Source: Pseudomonadota bacterium
GTDB lineage: Bacteria > Pseudomonadota > Gammaproteobacteria > Steroidobacterales > Steroidobacteraceae
Length of the DNA: 64,000 nucleotides
Reading direction: 5' to 3'
NCBI GenBank assembly: GCA_018241425.1
Contig: JAFEDU010000001.1
Location: 372,001-436,000 of the forward strand
The first letter of the stretch is position 1. The number at the start of each line of letters is the position of its first letter. The position numbers and the translations under genes are program-made. The notes under the pieces are model-generated. The model was given only the letters and a program-made list of their open reading frames with translations. It had not been told where the DNA came from and did not search any database. Of this stretch, positions 38,887-47,736 are shown one piece after another.

Positions 38887-39918
38887 ATGAAAAGACAAAC
38901 CGAATACGTTGCCTTCACGGCTGCAGTTGCGATCATGCTTGCAGTCGTGTTAGCCATCTACGGCTATTCCGGTTCATACAACATTGGCGCCGATGATCCT
39001 CATTGGGCCGTCACTCACAAGGTGGTGCGGACGGTGCGAGACCGTTCGATACGCTCGCGGTCTGCCGACATCCAAGTACCGAACCTGAACGATCCGGCGC
39101 TCATTCTTAAGGGCGCCGGCCAATACGACGCGATGTGCACCGGCTGCCACCTCAAGCCCGGTGTTAACAATTCCGAATTGCGCGCAGGTATGTATCCGCA
39201 GCCGCCGAAACTGTCCGGGATCCAGGTCGATCCGCGCGATGCATTTTGGATCATCAAACACGGCATCAAGATGAGCGCGATGCCGGCCTGGGGCGCCAGC
39301 CACGATGACCAGACAATTTGGAGCATGGTCGCATTCGTGCAAAAGCTGCCGGGCATGACACCAGAGCAGTACCACGACATCGTGGCAAAGGCGCCGCCGG
39401 ATGACGACATGGATATGGATTCGGATAGCGAACATTCGCATTCACACCACGCAGCCGAAGGCGATGAGCCGCAGAACGCTGACACGTCAGCACCTGCAAG
39501 TAATGAGACGGGCAAATACGCGGCAGGGTTGAAAGCCGGCGCGGTCCCCGAAGCCGAGGCTGCGGCGCAAGATTTCCTGGATGCACTCCGCAGTGGCGAC
39601 CGCGTCAAGATTCTGCGACTTCTTGCGCCTGAGGCGCAGATCACCGAGGGCAACGAAACCCAAAGTGTCAAGCAGTACGCGGGCCACCACATGAGTGAAG
39701 ACGTTGCGTTTTTGAAGCACAGCGAACTAACGGTGGTTTCGCGCACCTCTGCCGCTACGGGCGACACGGCCCGCGTGATCAGCGAAACCAACATAATTGG
39801 AACGACCAATGGTCGCGCCGCGAGACTGCGCAGCCGCGAGCAGATGGGCCTGAAACGCATCGGCGATCAGTGGAAGATCGTCTCGATCGAGTGGTCGTCA
39901 CACCCGCTCGCTGAGTGA
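38887..39918 (+). CDS. Membrane-anchored cytochrome c fused to an NTF2-like domain
   Basis: A 343-residue protein. An N-terminal helix (FTAAVAIMLAVVLAIYGY) is followed by a class I cytochrome c domain with CTGCH (Cys84, Cys87, His88) and Met ligand candidates near GIKMSAMPAWG. Next is an acidic/His-rich linker (DDDMDMDSDSEHSHSHH, about 167-183), then residues from about 220 form a DUF4440/SnoaL-type NTF2 domain (AQDFLDALRSGDRVKILRLL ... IGDQWKIVSIEWSSHP). Each half is common; the two together are unusual. The linker could bind metal. It lies in the copper block, spaced 87 bp from copB. Confidence 0.8.
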   Translation: MKRQTEYVAFTAAVAIMLAVVLAIYGYSGSYNIGADDPHWAVTHKVVRTVRDRSIRSRSADIQVPNLNDPALILKGAGQYDAMCTGCHLKPGVNNSELRAGMYPQPPKLSGIQVDPRDAFWIIKHGIKMSAMPAWGASHDDQTIWSMVAFVQKLPGMTPEQYHDIVAKAPPDDDMDMDSDSEHSHSHHAAEGDEPQNADTSAPASNETGKYAAGLKAGAVPEAEAAAQDFLDALRSGDRVKILRLLAPEAQITEGNETQSVKQYAGHHMSEDVAFLKHSELTVVSRTSAATGDTARVISETNIIGTTNGRAARLRSREQMGLKRIGDQWKIVSIEWSSHPLAE

Positions 39919-40074
39919 GTGTCGATATGGACCGGCCAAGCGCCCGATGGCTATATAGTGTTGCACCCGTCGCATCTGTGAGCGCGGAGCAGACAGCCAG
40001 CACGGCGCGCCGACCTAAGAACTCGCGTCTGCTTCAAGGAAACTCCTATTACTTCGGCTGACCACAAACCCCAA

Positions 40075-42477
40075 ATGGGACTCGCGGGGCCACCACCGGC
40101 CGACAGGCGCGGCAGCGTTGACCCGGTGTGCGGTATGACCGTGCCGGCCAACGCCGCACTGTCAGAACAGCACGCGGGTCGGCAATACTCATTTTGTTCG
40201 GCCAGTTGCCAGGACAAGTTTGTGGCTAATCCCAATCAGTACGTCAACGAGCACGGCGAGCGACGCACACAACCCACGCTGACCGAAACCGCACACTCGA
40301 CCGCACTGCCGAATGCTGCCGCGCCTGAAGCCCCACCCTCCCCCTTGCCCTCGGGGGCCCCGTCACAGGTGGTCTACACCTGCCCGATGCACCCCCAGAT
40401 CCGGCAGCTGGGACCTGGCCATTGCCCGATCTGCGGGATGACGCTCGAACCGCTAGTGCCTACGGACACTGAAGACGGTGGCGAGCTGCGTAGCGTTCGT
40501 CGCCGGTTCTGGACCTCGTTTGCACTGGCACTGCCGACTGTGTTGATCGCGATGCTGCCCCACGTACTGGGATCGGCTCTGCCTTCCGGTGCTGCCTGGA
40601 TTCTGCGACTGTCAGAGCTTGGTTTGAGCGCTCCCGTCGTCCTGTGGGCGGCGGCACCCTACTACCGCCGCGGCTGGCTCGGTGCCGTTAATCGTACACC
40701 GAACATGTACACGCTGATTGGCCTCGGCGTGATTGTTTCCTTTACTTACAGCGTCATTGCGACGCTGTGGCCCGACCGCTTCCCGGCATCGATGCGCGAT
40801 CACAACGGCATGGTTGGGGTCTACTTTGAGGTGGCGGCGGCGATTGTGGCGCTGGTCCTACTGGGCGAGTGGTTGGAGCTTAACGCCCGCGGCCGTACCA
40901 GCGCAGCCCTGAGGCAGCTCCTTGGGTTGTCCCCAAAGACGGCGCACCGCCTCGGCCCCTTAGGCCAGGAGGAGGACGTGCCGCTTGAATCGCTGGTCGT
41001 CGGCGATCGACTGCAGGTTCGACCCGGGGAGAAGGTTCCGGTGGACGGGGTGGTGCTGAGCGGGCAATCGAGCGTCGATGAATCGATGCTCACCGGCGAA
41101 CCGTTGCCCGTCAAGAAGCACATGGGCGATCACGTGGTTGGTGCCACGATCAACCAGACCGGGGCGCTCGTGGTGGAAGCGAAGCATGTCGGGGCAGATA
41201 GTCTACTTGCGCAAATCGTGACGCTCGTCAGTCAGGCCCAGCGCTCCCGGGCCCCGCTGCAGAAGCTTGCCGACCAGGTTGCGGCATGGTTTGTGCCCGC
41301 CGTCATCGCCATATCAGTCTTTACCTTCGTTGTATGGTGGTTCATCGGCCCGGAGCCGCGACTGGCCTACGCGCTGGTCAATGCCGTCGCGGTGCTCATC
41401 ATTGCTTGTCCGTGTGCACTTGGCTTGGCAACACCGATATCCATCATGGTTGCCAGTGGTCGCGGCGCCCAGATGGGCGTTCTGTTTCGAAACGCCGCGG
41501 CGATTGAGACATTGCGAACTGTCGACACGCTGGTGCTCGACAAGACCGGAACGCTCACCCTTGGGCGACCGACCTTGAGTCGCGTCATCGCCTTCGCCGA
41601 GTTCTCGCAGAGCGTCGTACTCGCCTGCGCCGCAGGCCTTGAACGTGCGAGCGAGCATCCCCTTGCCCGGGCGATCGTGGAAGGAGCGCTTGCACGCAAC
41701 ATCAAGCCACTGGAGATTGCTAACTTCGCTTCCGTGACTGGTCAGGGCGTTACCGGGACCTGGGAAGCCAGACCCGTGGCGCTGGGTAACCTAGAGCTGA
41801 TGCGCGCCGAAGGCGTGACCACAGACGCCGCTGACGAGGAAAGTGACAAGCTGCGTCGCACCGGGCAGACGATCATGTACCTGGCCAGCGGCGCGCGGCT
41901 CGCGGGCATCCTCTCGGTGGGTGATCCGCTCAAGGAAACAACGCCTGGGGCGCTTAAAGCCCTGAAGGACAGTGGCTTGCGCCTCGTAATGCTCACTGGC
42001 GACAACCGCACGACCGCGAACGCCGTAGCAGCCGATCTGCCCCTCGACGAGGTGATTGCTGAAGTACGCCCCACCGACAAGGCCACCGTGATCGCGAGGT
42101 TGCAAGACAGCGGCCACCGGGTGGCGATGGCGGGTGATGGGATCAACGATGCGCCCGCGTTGGCCCGCGCCAATGTGGGCATTGCCATGGGTACAGGCAC
42201 GGACATTGCCATGGAGAGCGCGCAGGTCACCCTGGTGAAGGGGGACCTGCGGGGCATCGTGCGCGCCCGTAGCCTAAGTGAGGCCACGGTACGCAACATC
42301 CGCCAGAACCTGCTATTCGCGTTTGGCTATAACGCCCTGGGGATACCCTTGGCTGCCGGAGTCTTATATCCCTTCACGGGCTGGCTGTTGAGCCCCCTTA
42401 TCGCCGCTCTGGCGATGAGTCTCTCGTCCGTCTCGGTGATCCTCAATGCGCTGCGCTTGCGAACTGCAGCCGCCTAA
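40075..42477 (+). CDS. Copper-translocating P1B-type ATPase with YHS and metal-binding N-terminal domains
   Basis: About 800 residues. The N-terminus has a YHS domain (DPVCGMTV ... [12 protein letters not shown]) and a heavy-metal-binding segment ([20 protein letters not shown]) instead of a classical CxxC HMA domain. The pump core shows [10 protein letters not shown] in the membrane, phosphorylation site DKTGTLT, TGE as LTGEPL, HP as SEHPLARA, and [10 protein letters not shown]. Exports Cu(I) or Ag(I) from the cytoplasm. The ATG at 40075 has no ribosome binding site; an in-frame ATT at 40048 has AAGGA 7 bases before it and may be the true start. Confidence 0.92.
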   Translation: MGLAGPPPADRRGSVDPVCGMTVPANAALSEQHAGRQYSFCSASCQDKFVANPNQYVNEHGERRTQPTLTETAHSTALPNAAAPEAPPSPLPSGAPSQVVYTCPMHPQIRQLGPGHCPICGMTLEPLVPTDTEDGGELRSVRRRFWTSFALALPTVLIAMLPHVLGSALPSGAAWILRLSELGLSAPVVLWAAAPYYRRGWLGAVNRTPNMYTLIGLGVIVSFTYSVIATLWPDRFPASMRDHNGMVGVYFEVAAAIVALVLLGEWLELNARGRTSAALRQLLGLSPKTAHRLGPLGQEEDVPLESLVVGDRLQVRPGEKVPVDGVVLSGQSSVDESMLTGEPLPVKKHMGDHVVGATINQTGALVVEAKHVGADSLLAQIVTLVSQAQRSRAPLQKLADQVAAWFVPAVIAISVFTFVVWWFIGPEPRLAYALVNAVAVLIIACPCALGLATPISIMVASGRGAQMGVLFRNAAAIETLRTVDTLVLDKTGTLTLGRPTLSRVIAFAEFSQSVVLACAAGLERASEHPLARAIVEGALARNIKPLEIANFASVTGQGVTGTWEARPVALGNLELMRAEGVTTDAADEESDKLRRTGQTIMYLASGARLAGILSVGDPLKETTPGALKALKDSGLRLVMLTGDNRTTANAVAADLPLDEVIAEVRPTDKATVIARLQDSGHRVAMAGDGINDAPALARANVGIAMGTGTDIAMESAQVTLVKGDLRGIVRARSLSEATVRNIRQNLLFAFGYNALGIPLAAGVLYPFTGWLLSPLIAALAMSLSSVSVILNALRLRTAAA

Positions 42478-42842
42478 GCATCTGAGCGACGTGGAAAGCA
42501 ATCGTTCCTTCGCATCCGCGCGTCAAACTGAAGCAGCGCACGGGTCTCATCGGCGTCTGAGCGCGTCGACCCAATCGATCCCCCAACCGCATCGGCTGCA
42601 ATGGTGAGCCCAGCGCTGCCCGGCATGAAGCCCCACCTGCCGTCCGGCTTGGGTCACCATTGAATCGCGTGGTTAAGCCGTTGACGTCGCCAACAATTCC
42701 TAGCACGTACACGTCTCAATACCCCAAGAGATACCCCACTCTGCCAGGTAGTGGACGGAAAACCCGCCGGTGCCAAACTAAGGTGGGCGAGAGAGACTGC
42801 AGGCTAGTGGTTTCGTCGGACTTTTAGCGCACCTGCCCACTC
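42478..42842. other. 365-bp intergenic boundary between copper block and defence island
   Basis: Lies between the convergent ATPase and Argonaute genes. No gene, insertion sequence end or clear terminator seen. Base composition begins to shift to lower GC here, which continues to about 49.5 kb. Confidence 0.45.
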
Positions 42843-44417
42843 TCAAGCATAGTATTTAAAATTGTGTTTCCATTTGTCGGGAGGTAGCCCGGGATTCGCA
42901 AGCAGTATCTCCCCTACCCGGTCGGAGTACTTGACCGTAATAGGCTGACCTTCCCCGAGTTGACACGAATTGTAGTTCAGCTTCGTGAGGCCCAGAACGT
43001 CTCTGGCAACCTGCAGCAGATCGCCTTTCCCGTGCTGAATTGAGATCGACAACGGCACTGGCACTTCGAACCCATCGTAGGTTGCAATTCTGGGTTTGAA
43101 GCCGTTGGTGAATAGTAAGCCGTGTTTTGGCCCACGCTGCCAGAAGACACCACGCTGAACAGGGTGCCGCCCTCGCTTGACGGCTTGCGGGTGGTCATCG
43201 TACCGGTAGAGGCGCATGCCGCCGCGATCCTGTCGAACTCGGATCGCGACCAAATTGACATCCGCAGGACATGCCTTCAGAAATCCCAGGTACTCCTCTT
43301 GGTATATGCCTGATCGTGAATGGAGGAAGATCTCCTTTAGCGGGCGACCATCTTGCTCTCTATACGTTTGGATGGTTCCTCGCAGAAGTGCCTCTGCCTT
43401 GTCGGGAGGTAAATGGAACTCGCCGCTTCGTTCGGAGTACCAGGGCCCGAATTCGCCAACGAACACAACCCCATCCCCGCTATCGAGAAACAGTTGCGCG
43501 GCGCAACAGGCGGTGCGCTGGTCCTCAGTAAGTTTGTACGCCAAACCAACGTAGCACACTCCGTCGCGTGCCCAAGGCGTCTTCCAGGGCTTGGCGCCAC
43601 ACTTGTAGTAAACAGCTGTGCTGAAGTTCCAAAGCCGATCGGACAAGGGATTGGTACCAGGCTCGCCGTTGCGGACCTGATCTGAGATGCTTAGTGTGGA
43701 CTCCCTGATGAGTTGGACCGGCAGCTCTTGAGCCATCATTCGAGCCTTGATCTGCCGGCGAAAGTCCGACGACAACCCTCTCGCCTGTACGAATTCACCC
43801 ATGCCCTCCAGCTTCGCGGCGACCGCCGGGTCGTCGTCGAACATTCGCGATTGACCAACTTCTTGGTCTTCAATGGCGCGACTCAGAAATTTCACCTCAG
43901 ACCTTGTCCTACCAGCGTCGCTCCGCCTGGCGAGGGGCACTGAGGATTTCGGGCGACAATTCTCATAGACCTCATCTGGGACGACGCAGATCACAAGTGC
44001 CGGTCTTGCATCCAACTTGGAGATGCGCTCAATGGGCTCCATATAGAGGTTAGCAACCGCATAGGCCCGATCGAATCTATCCGCCTTGCGCGATGCTTGA
44101 GAAAGCAGTTCCCCGTCGATTTGACAGCTTCGGATCGAGCGTGGCCATTTGGCGCCGAATGCAACGTCGAATCCAGGAAACGGAGGCCACGCTCGATGAC
44201 GCCTCGGATCCACGCAGGACGCTGGCGAGGTTAGTGCCGCGCACCAAATCTTCCAACGATCCAAGCCTCGGGGCGTGCCGATAACAATATTATCCGGGAG
44301 CTGGGAGCGCGACTCTGCCGGACCAAAGAGCGCCAAGCCATCGTGGGGGTCCTCGGCGGTCTGGCCTTGCCCAAACTGGAGTTGGGGCTCGCCTAAAAAA
44401 TGGAAGGTGTCGGTCAT
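42843..44417 (-). CDS. Short prokaryotic Argonaute (MID-PIWI, catalytically inactive)
   Basis: A 524-residue protein with MID and PIWI domains only, as in short pAgos; the N and PAZ domains are absent. The N-terminal HFLGEPQLQFGQGQ with EDPHDGLALFGP is typical of short pAgos, and the MID part (about 136-245) has the IKARMMAQELPVQLIREST helix-strand of the guide-binding region. In PIWI, the first catalytic Asp position reads YVGLAYKL (Ala293), so target slicing is not expected. The C-terminal LGLTKLNYNSCQ ... VKYSDRVG matches the PIWI end. It overlaps the APAZ gene by 4 bp (ATGA), so the two subunits are made together. In such systems the pAgo uses a guide to detect invading nucleic acid and switches on the partner. 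Confidence 0.9.
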   Translation of the reverse strand: MTDTFHFLGEPQLQFGQGQTAEDPHDGLALFGPAESRSQLPDNIVIGTPRGLDRWKIWCAALTSPASCVDPRRHRAWPPFPGFDVAFGAKWPRSIRSCQIDGELLSQASRKADRFDRAYAVANLYMEPIERISKLDARPALVICVVPDEVYENCRPKSSVPLARRSDAGRTRSEVKFLSRAIEDQEVGQSRMFDDDPAVAAKLEGMGEFVQARGLSSDFRRQIKARMMAQELPVQLIRESTLSISDQVRNGEPGTNPLSDRLWNFSTAVYYKCGAKPWKTPWARDGVCYVGLAYKLTEDQRTACCAAQLFLDSGDGVVFVGEFGPWYSERSGEFHLPPDKAEALLRGTIQTYREQDGRPLKEIFLHSRSGIYQEEYLGFLKACPADVNLVAIRVRQDRGGMRLYRYDDHPQAVKRGRHPVQRGVFWQRGPKHGLLFTNGFKPRIATYDGFEVPVPLSISIQHGKGDLLQVARDVLGLTKLNYNSCQLGEGQPITVKYSDRVGEILLANPGLPPDKWKHNFKYYA

Positions 44418-46246
44418 GGCTTGTCCACTTTACCGAGGTACGGAGGCTCATTGTCCGCGTCATCCTCCTCACGAACTCGGACTTGGGCGATTTCCTCCCC
44501 AATATCCGACATCCCAGAGAGCGCTAGTGCATCCAATCCAACCGGGCACTCCCATGTTAGCGGCTTAGTCTCGATGACAACTCTTTGAGCGCCTTCTCCT
44601 ACTACGATGTGGCCCAGCTCCGTCTGTAGGGCCTGAACTGCCCCTAACAAACGCGCCAGCCACTCTTTGTTCCACCAACTTCTGCTGACCACCTTCCGTC
44701 GGCGACCGATTTCCTTTCCTTCGAACAGTACCCCTTCAAGAGTCGTGACGCGGATATAGAGCCTTACCACCACATTCCAGCTCCCATCCCATTCCTTCTG
44801 AGGGCGAAACGTAGGAGCTAGCTGGTACCGGAACTTGGAAGCTGTGTCTCCCCAGCCCTTTGTGCGCTCACCGGTCAGTTGCACTGACGTCGGACGACCG
44901 TCCACGTGCTGAAACATTTGATCCCAGTCACCTGACTCGCGCTGAGGGAAATAGAAGACTTGTCGGTCTTCGCAAAACTGAAGCCCTTTGCGCGCACAGA
45001 CCACATCCAAGCTACGAGTAGTGAGTTCCTTGGCAAGGTCAATCGTCCTCTTGCCGTCCCTCTCCGGATTGTCGGCCCAAGGGAACTCCGCAATGCGCGT
45101 CAGACTTATCTCAGAACGTCCCGGTTTTGGCGGGGGTGAAAATGAAACCAGACGGCCCGGGCTCAGCTCGACGAATGCCCACGACTTACGTAGTTCCAAC
45201 GCTTCCGCTATGCTGAGCGGTCGTCCAAGTTCGAACATCAGCATTAGCTTGGGGAGTTGAAGGGCAAAGAGGTTTGCGACAATCGGCTCCGGCTTCACCG
45301 TGGTCACGCGGGTCGGAAGGAAGTCCCTTAGCGCGATCTGACGATTTCGATCCGAGTCAGGCATCGGCTTAATACCAAGACCGTACAGGCGCGCCAGTAC
45401 TTGATCGAGACCTACTTGCCAAGATCCCATGAACGCTGCCGGGATCAGCTCGATCATTCTGGATGGCATTCGCCGCTCCGGCGAAATTCCCAGGCTACAC
45501 GGGAGCACAAAGTTATCCCTGGTCGCGGCAATAGTGCAGCGCTCTAGGAATGTTGTGTCTTCCACACTGGCAGAGGAGAGCACCGGCAAGTATTGGTTAG
45601 CCCGCGCATTAATCAACGCACGAATGGTTGTATCAGCGTCTTCTCCAGCTAGTGGGGCGGTTCCGCGGCACCAGATCCTAAAGCCTGAGAGGGTTAAGCG
45701 CCGACTGAGCCATGTGGCCATTGCGTGGTCCGCATCCACATGATCAATCAGAACAATATCAGGACTTACAACGAGTGACTGGCCGCCGCGTTGGGGAAAG
45801 AACGGTGGAGAAAAGATGCTTGGATGGTGCGCAACCAGATGCCGCTGCGGCCCCGCAAGTTCGACTCGAAGGCGCTCGACATCAAATAGGTCGAGCTTCC
45901 AACCGCATTCCTCGGCGACGTAAGCGTGTGCGAAATCCTTTTCTGAGGCCGACAGAGCTTCAGTGCAAACAAAGACGAAGACATTCGGATTGTGACCCTT
46001 CTCTTGGACTCGCTTGCAATCACTCAGGAGCTTTACGCGCCAGTCGGAGCGGACCGTGTAAGCGAAAATAATCCTCTGGCCCGTCTCATCCCTTCGAATG
46101 ATAGCGTCACGCCCCTCATCTCCCGTACCTCCTAGGGGCTCGATGCCGTGATATCCAGCGCCTGCGAGCATTGCTGAGCAGAGCCGCTCGAACTCTCGAT
46201 AGTCCGAAACGCGCTCGAGGCAGTAGATGATGGCGTCGGCAGACAT
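44414..46246 (-). CDS. Composite pAgo effector: nuclease-like + TIR-like + APAZ domains
   Basis: About 610 residues from MSADAIIYCL (ATG 46246; the frame extends upstream but looks non-coding). Residues 1-135 form a restriction-endonuclease-like (Mrr/PD-D/ExK) domain: SDYREFERLCSAMLAGAGY, then GGTGDEGRD (Asp47) and IIFAYTVRSDW where the classical fold has an E/Q-x-K, so the active site is a variant. Residues 163 to about 290 look like a TIR domain: DIVLIDHVDADHAMATWLSR, GFRIW, and VLSSASVEDTTFLE with Glu235 at the usual catalytic Glu position. The C-terminal part from about 370 fits the APAZ region that docks on short pAgos (inferred from position, length and WWNKEW ... LGAVQAL pattern). It is translationally coupled to the pAgo. 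Abortive, guide-triggered activity is inferred. Confidence 0.78.
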   Translation of the reverse strand: MSADAIIYCLERVSDYREFERLCSAMLAGAGYHGIEPLGGTGDEGRDAIIRRDETGQRIIFAYTVRSDWRVKLLSDCKRVQEKGHNPNVFVFVCTEALSASEKDFAHAYVAEECGWKLDLFDVERLRVELAGPQRHLVAHHPSIFSPPFFPQRGGQSLVVSPDIVLIDHVDADHAMATWLSRRLTLSGFRIWCRGTAPLAGEDADTTIRALINARANQYLPVLSSASVEDTTFLERCTIAATRDNFVLPCSLGISPERRMPSRMIELIPAAFMGSWQVGLDQVLARLYGLGIKPMPDSDRNRQIALRDFLPTRVTTVKPEPIVANLFALQLPKLMLMFELGRPLSIAEALELRKSWAFVELSPGRLVSFSPPPKPGRSEISLTRIAEFPWADNPERDGKRTIDLAKELTTRSLDVVCARKGLQFCEDRQVFYFPQRESGDWDQMFQHVDGRPTSVQLTGERTKGWGDTASKFRYQLAPTFRPQKEWDGSWNVVVRLYIRVTTLEGVLFEGKEIGRRRKVVSRSWWNKEWLARLLGAVQALQTELGHIVVGEGAQRVVIETKPLTWECPVGLDALALSGMSDIGEEIAQVRVREEDDADNEPPYLGKVDKP

Positions 46247-46647
46247 GTCTAAGGATACGAAAAATGTGTGATTGAGTCTTGTAACCCAAACAACGATCGA
46301 CGGGTCTTCGTCTCCTGAACGATAACCGGCCACCCATGTGTTTGACGCGGCTGCTGTGCGTCGCACGCTGCTTCACAGTAGCGTCCGCCTGGTAGATTCC
46401 ACCCGACTGGCATTGGCGACAGAGCTCCAAAGTGCTCAGAGGACATAAAACCAAAATCGCCGGTCCTAAGCCTGCAGAATCCCAGCCCACCCCCGCCGGC
46501 GAGGCTCACTCGTGCTCGGTTTGAGCAGCAAGTCACGCAACTAACTTAAATCGACTGACTACATTGAACTCTAGTACTCCATTCGTGCGTACTAAGCCGC
46601 AAGAACGATACCCTACAAGAACGCAGTCTTTGGAATGCCACTGCCCC
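46247..46647. promoter_or_regulatory. Divergent region between the pAgo operon and the DUF3800 gene
   Basis: About 400 bases with in-frame extensions of both flanking genes that lack coding character. It must contain both promoters. No convincing -10/-35 pair or dyad could be chosen, and the pAgo operon start at 46246 has no purine-rich ribosome binding site, so leaderless translation is possible. Confidence 0.35.
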
Positions 46648-47691
46648 GTGATCACTTTCTACATGGATGAGGCCGGGTACACCGGCTACGACCTACTTAA
46701 TGCGGACCAACGGTTCCAGGGTGCATCTGCTCTCTGCATCGACGACGAAACGGCGAAATCTCTTATCGCTGAGTATTTTCCTAGTACGCAGTCACCGGAG
46801 CTAAAGCATAGACAGCTATCGCGCCGAAAAACGTACTGGAAACCGCTACTTGCACTACAGCGTCGCGTCCTCCGCGACCACATGAGTTTCACCTACGTCT
46901 GCGACAAGCGCTACCTCCTGACATTGATGCTTCTAAATAGTTGCGTCGAGCCCGCTTTTCACGATCACGGCCTCGACTTTTATCAGGACGGCCACAACTA
47001 CGGCCTGGCCTCGCTGCTGTACAAGACAGGTCCAACACTGTGGGGAAAGAGTGATTTTGACGATCTCCTCAATTTGTTCCAGCGCGCACAGCGCACAAAG
47101 ACCGACCAAGCGATTCACGCGCTAGTCGAGCACGCCCGGTCTCTGCGAAATCGCGAATTAACTGAGTATCTCTGGCCGTTGGCCGCAAACTGGCCGAGTT
47201 GCATCCACGAAATACAACACCCGAAGACAAGCACCGATGCAGCTCTCGTCGTGTTGCTGGCTCTCGTGGCGCAGATTGAAAAGTTTGCGCCGGACTCATA
47301 TCAAGTAGTGCACGACACGTCCGCCAATCTTCGTCAGTACAATCAGTTTCTGTCCCAGCTAGCCGCTTGTGACGTGAATATCGCGTTTCATGAAACCCAG
47401 ATTACCTCACTTCGATTTCCGCTGAAGCTAAAAGGGGTAACTCAAGTCGATTCGCGCCAAAGCGCTGCCGTGCAGTTAGCCGACCTTCTGGTGGGCGGCA
47501 TGATTGAGCACGCAATGAGTTTAGTCGGTAAAGTTGAAAAGAACGACTACAACCAACAAGTGTTGGGCCTCTATGGAGACACAAACCTCATTCATTTGTT
47601 GCCCGATCTCGATTTCGAGGCGAACCGCCGGTTTCGTGCTGGCACTCATGCACAGGCACTGATCGACTTCTTCGCGAAGCAATTCGGCTAG
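46648..47691 (+). CDS. DUF3800 domain protein
   Basis: About 347 residues from a GTG at 46648 (ITFYMDEAGYTG); a TTG at 46564 would add 28 residues, and neither has a clear ribosome binding site. DUF3800 features: the N-terminal YMDEAGYTG, an ALCIDDETAKSLI strand-helix, a middle LVVLLALVAQIEKFAPDSYQ with VHD, and the C-terminal VDSRQSAAVQLADLLVGGM. The conserved acidic residues fit an RNase-H-like fold, so nuclease activity is possible. DUF3800 genes recur in defence islands. It is 45 bp ahead of the helicase gene on the same strand. Confidence 0.8.
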   Translation: MITFYMDEAGYTGYDLLNADQRFQGASALCIDDETAKSLIAEYFPSTQSPELKHRQLSRRKTYWKPLLALQRRVLRDHMSFTYVCDKRYLLTLMLLNSCVEPAFHDHGLDFYQDGHNYGLASLLYKTGPTLWGKSDFDDLLNLFQRAQRTKTDQAIHALVEHARSLRNRELTEYLWPLAANWPSCIHEIQHPKTSTDAALVVLLALVAQIEKFAPDSYQVVHDTSANLRQYNQFLSQLAACDVNIAFHETQITSLRFPLKLKGVTQVDSRQSAAVQLADLLVGGMIEHAMSLVGKVEKNDYNQQVLGLYGDTNLIHLLPDLDFEANRRFRAGTHAQALIDFFAKQFG

Positions 47692-47736
47692 TCTCGCTTT
47701 CCGTTCCAGAATTTCTAAAGACAATAGGACCGAGCA

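Noticed and set aside
42478..42842. Possible insertion-sequence remnant or integrase end between the copper ATPase and Argonaute genes
   Set aside because: No inverted ends, transposase motif or target duplication could be seen.
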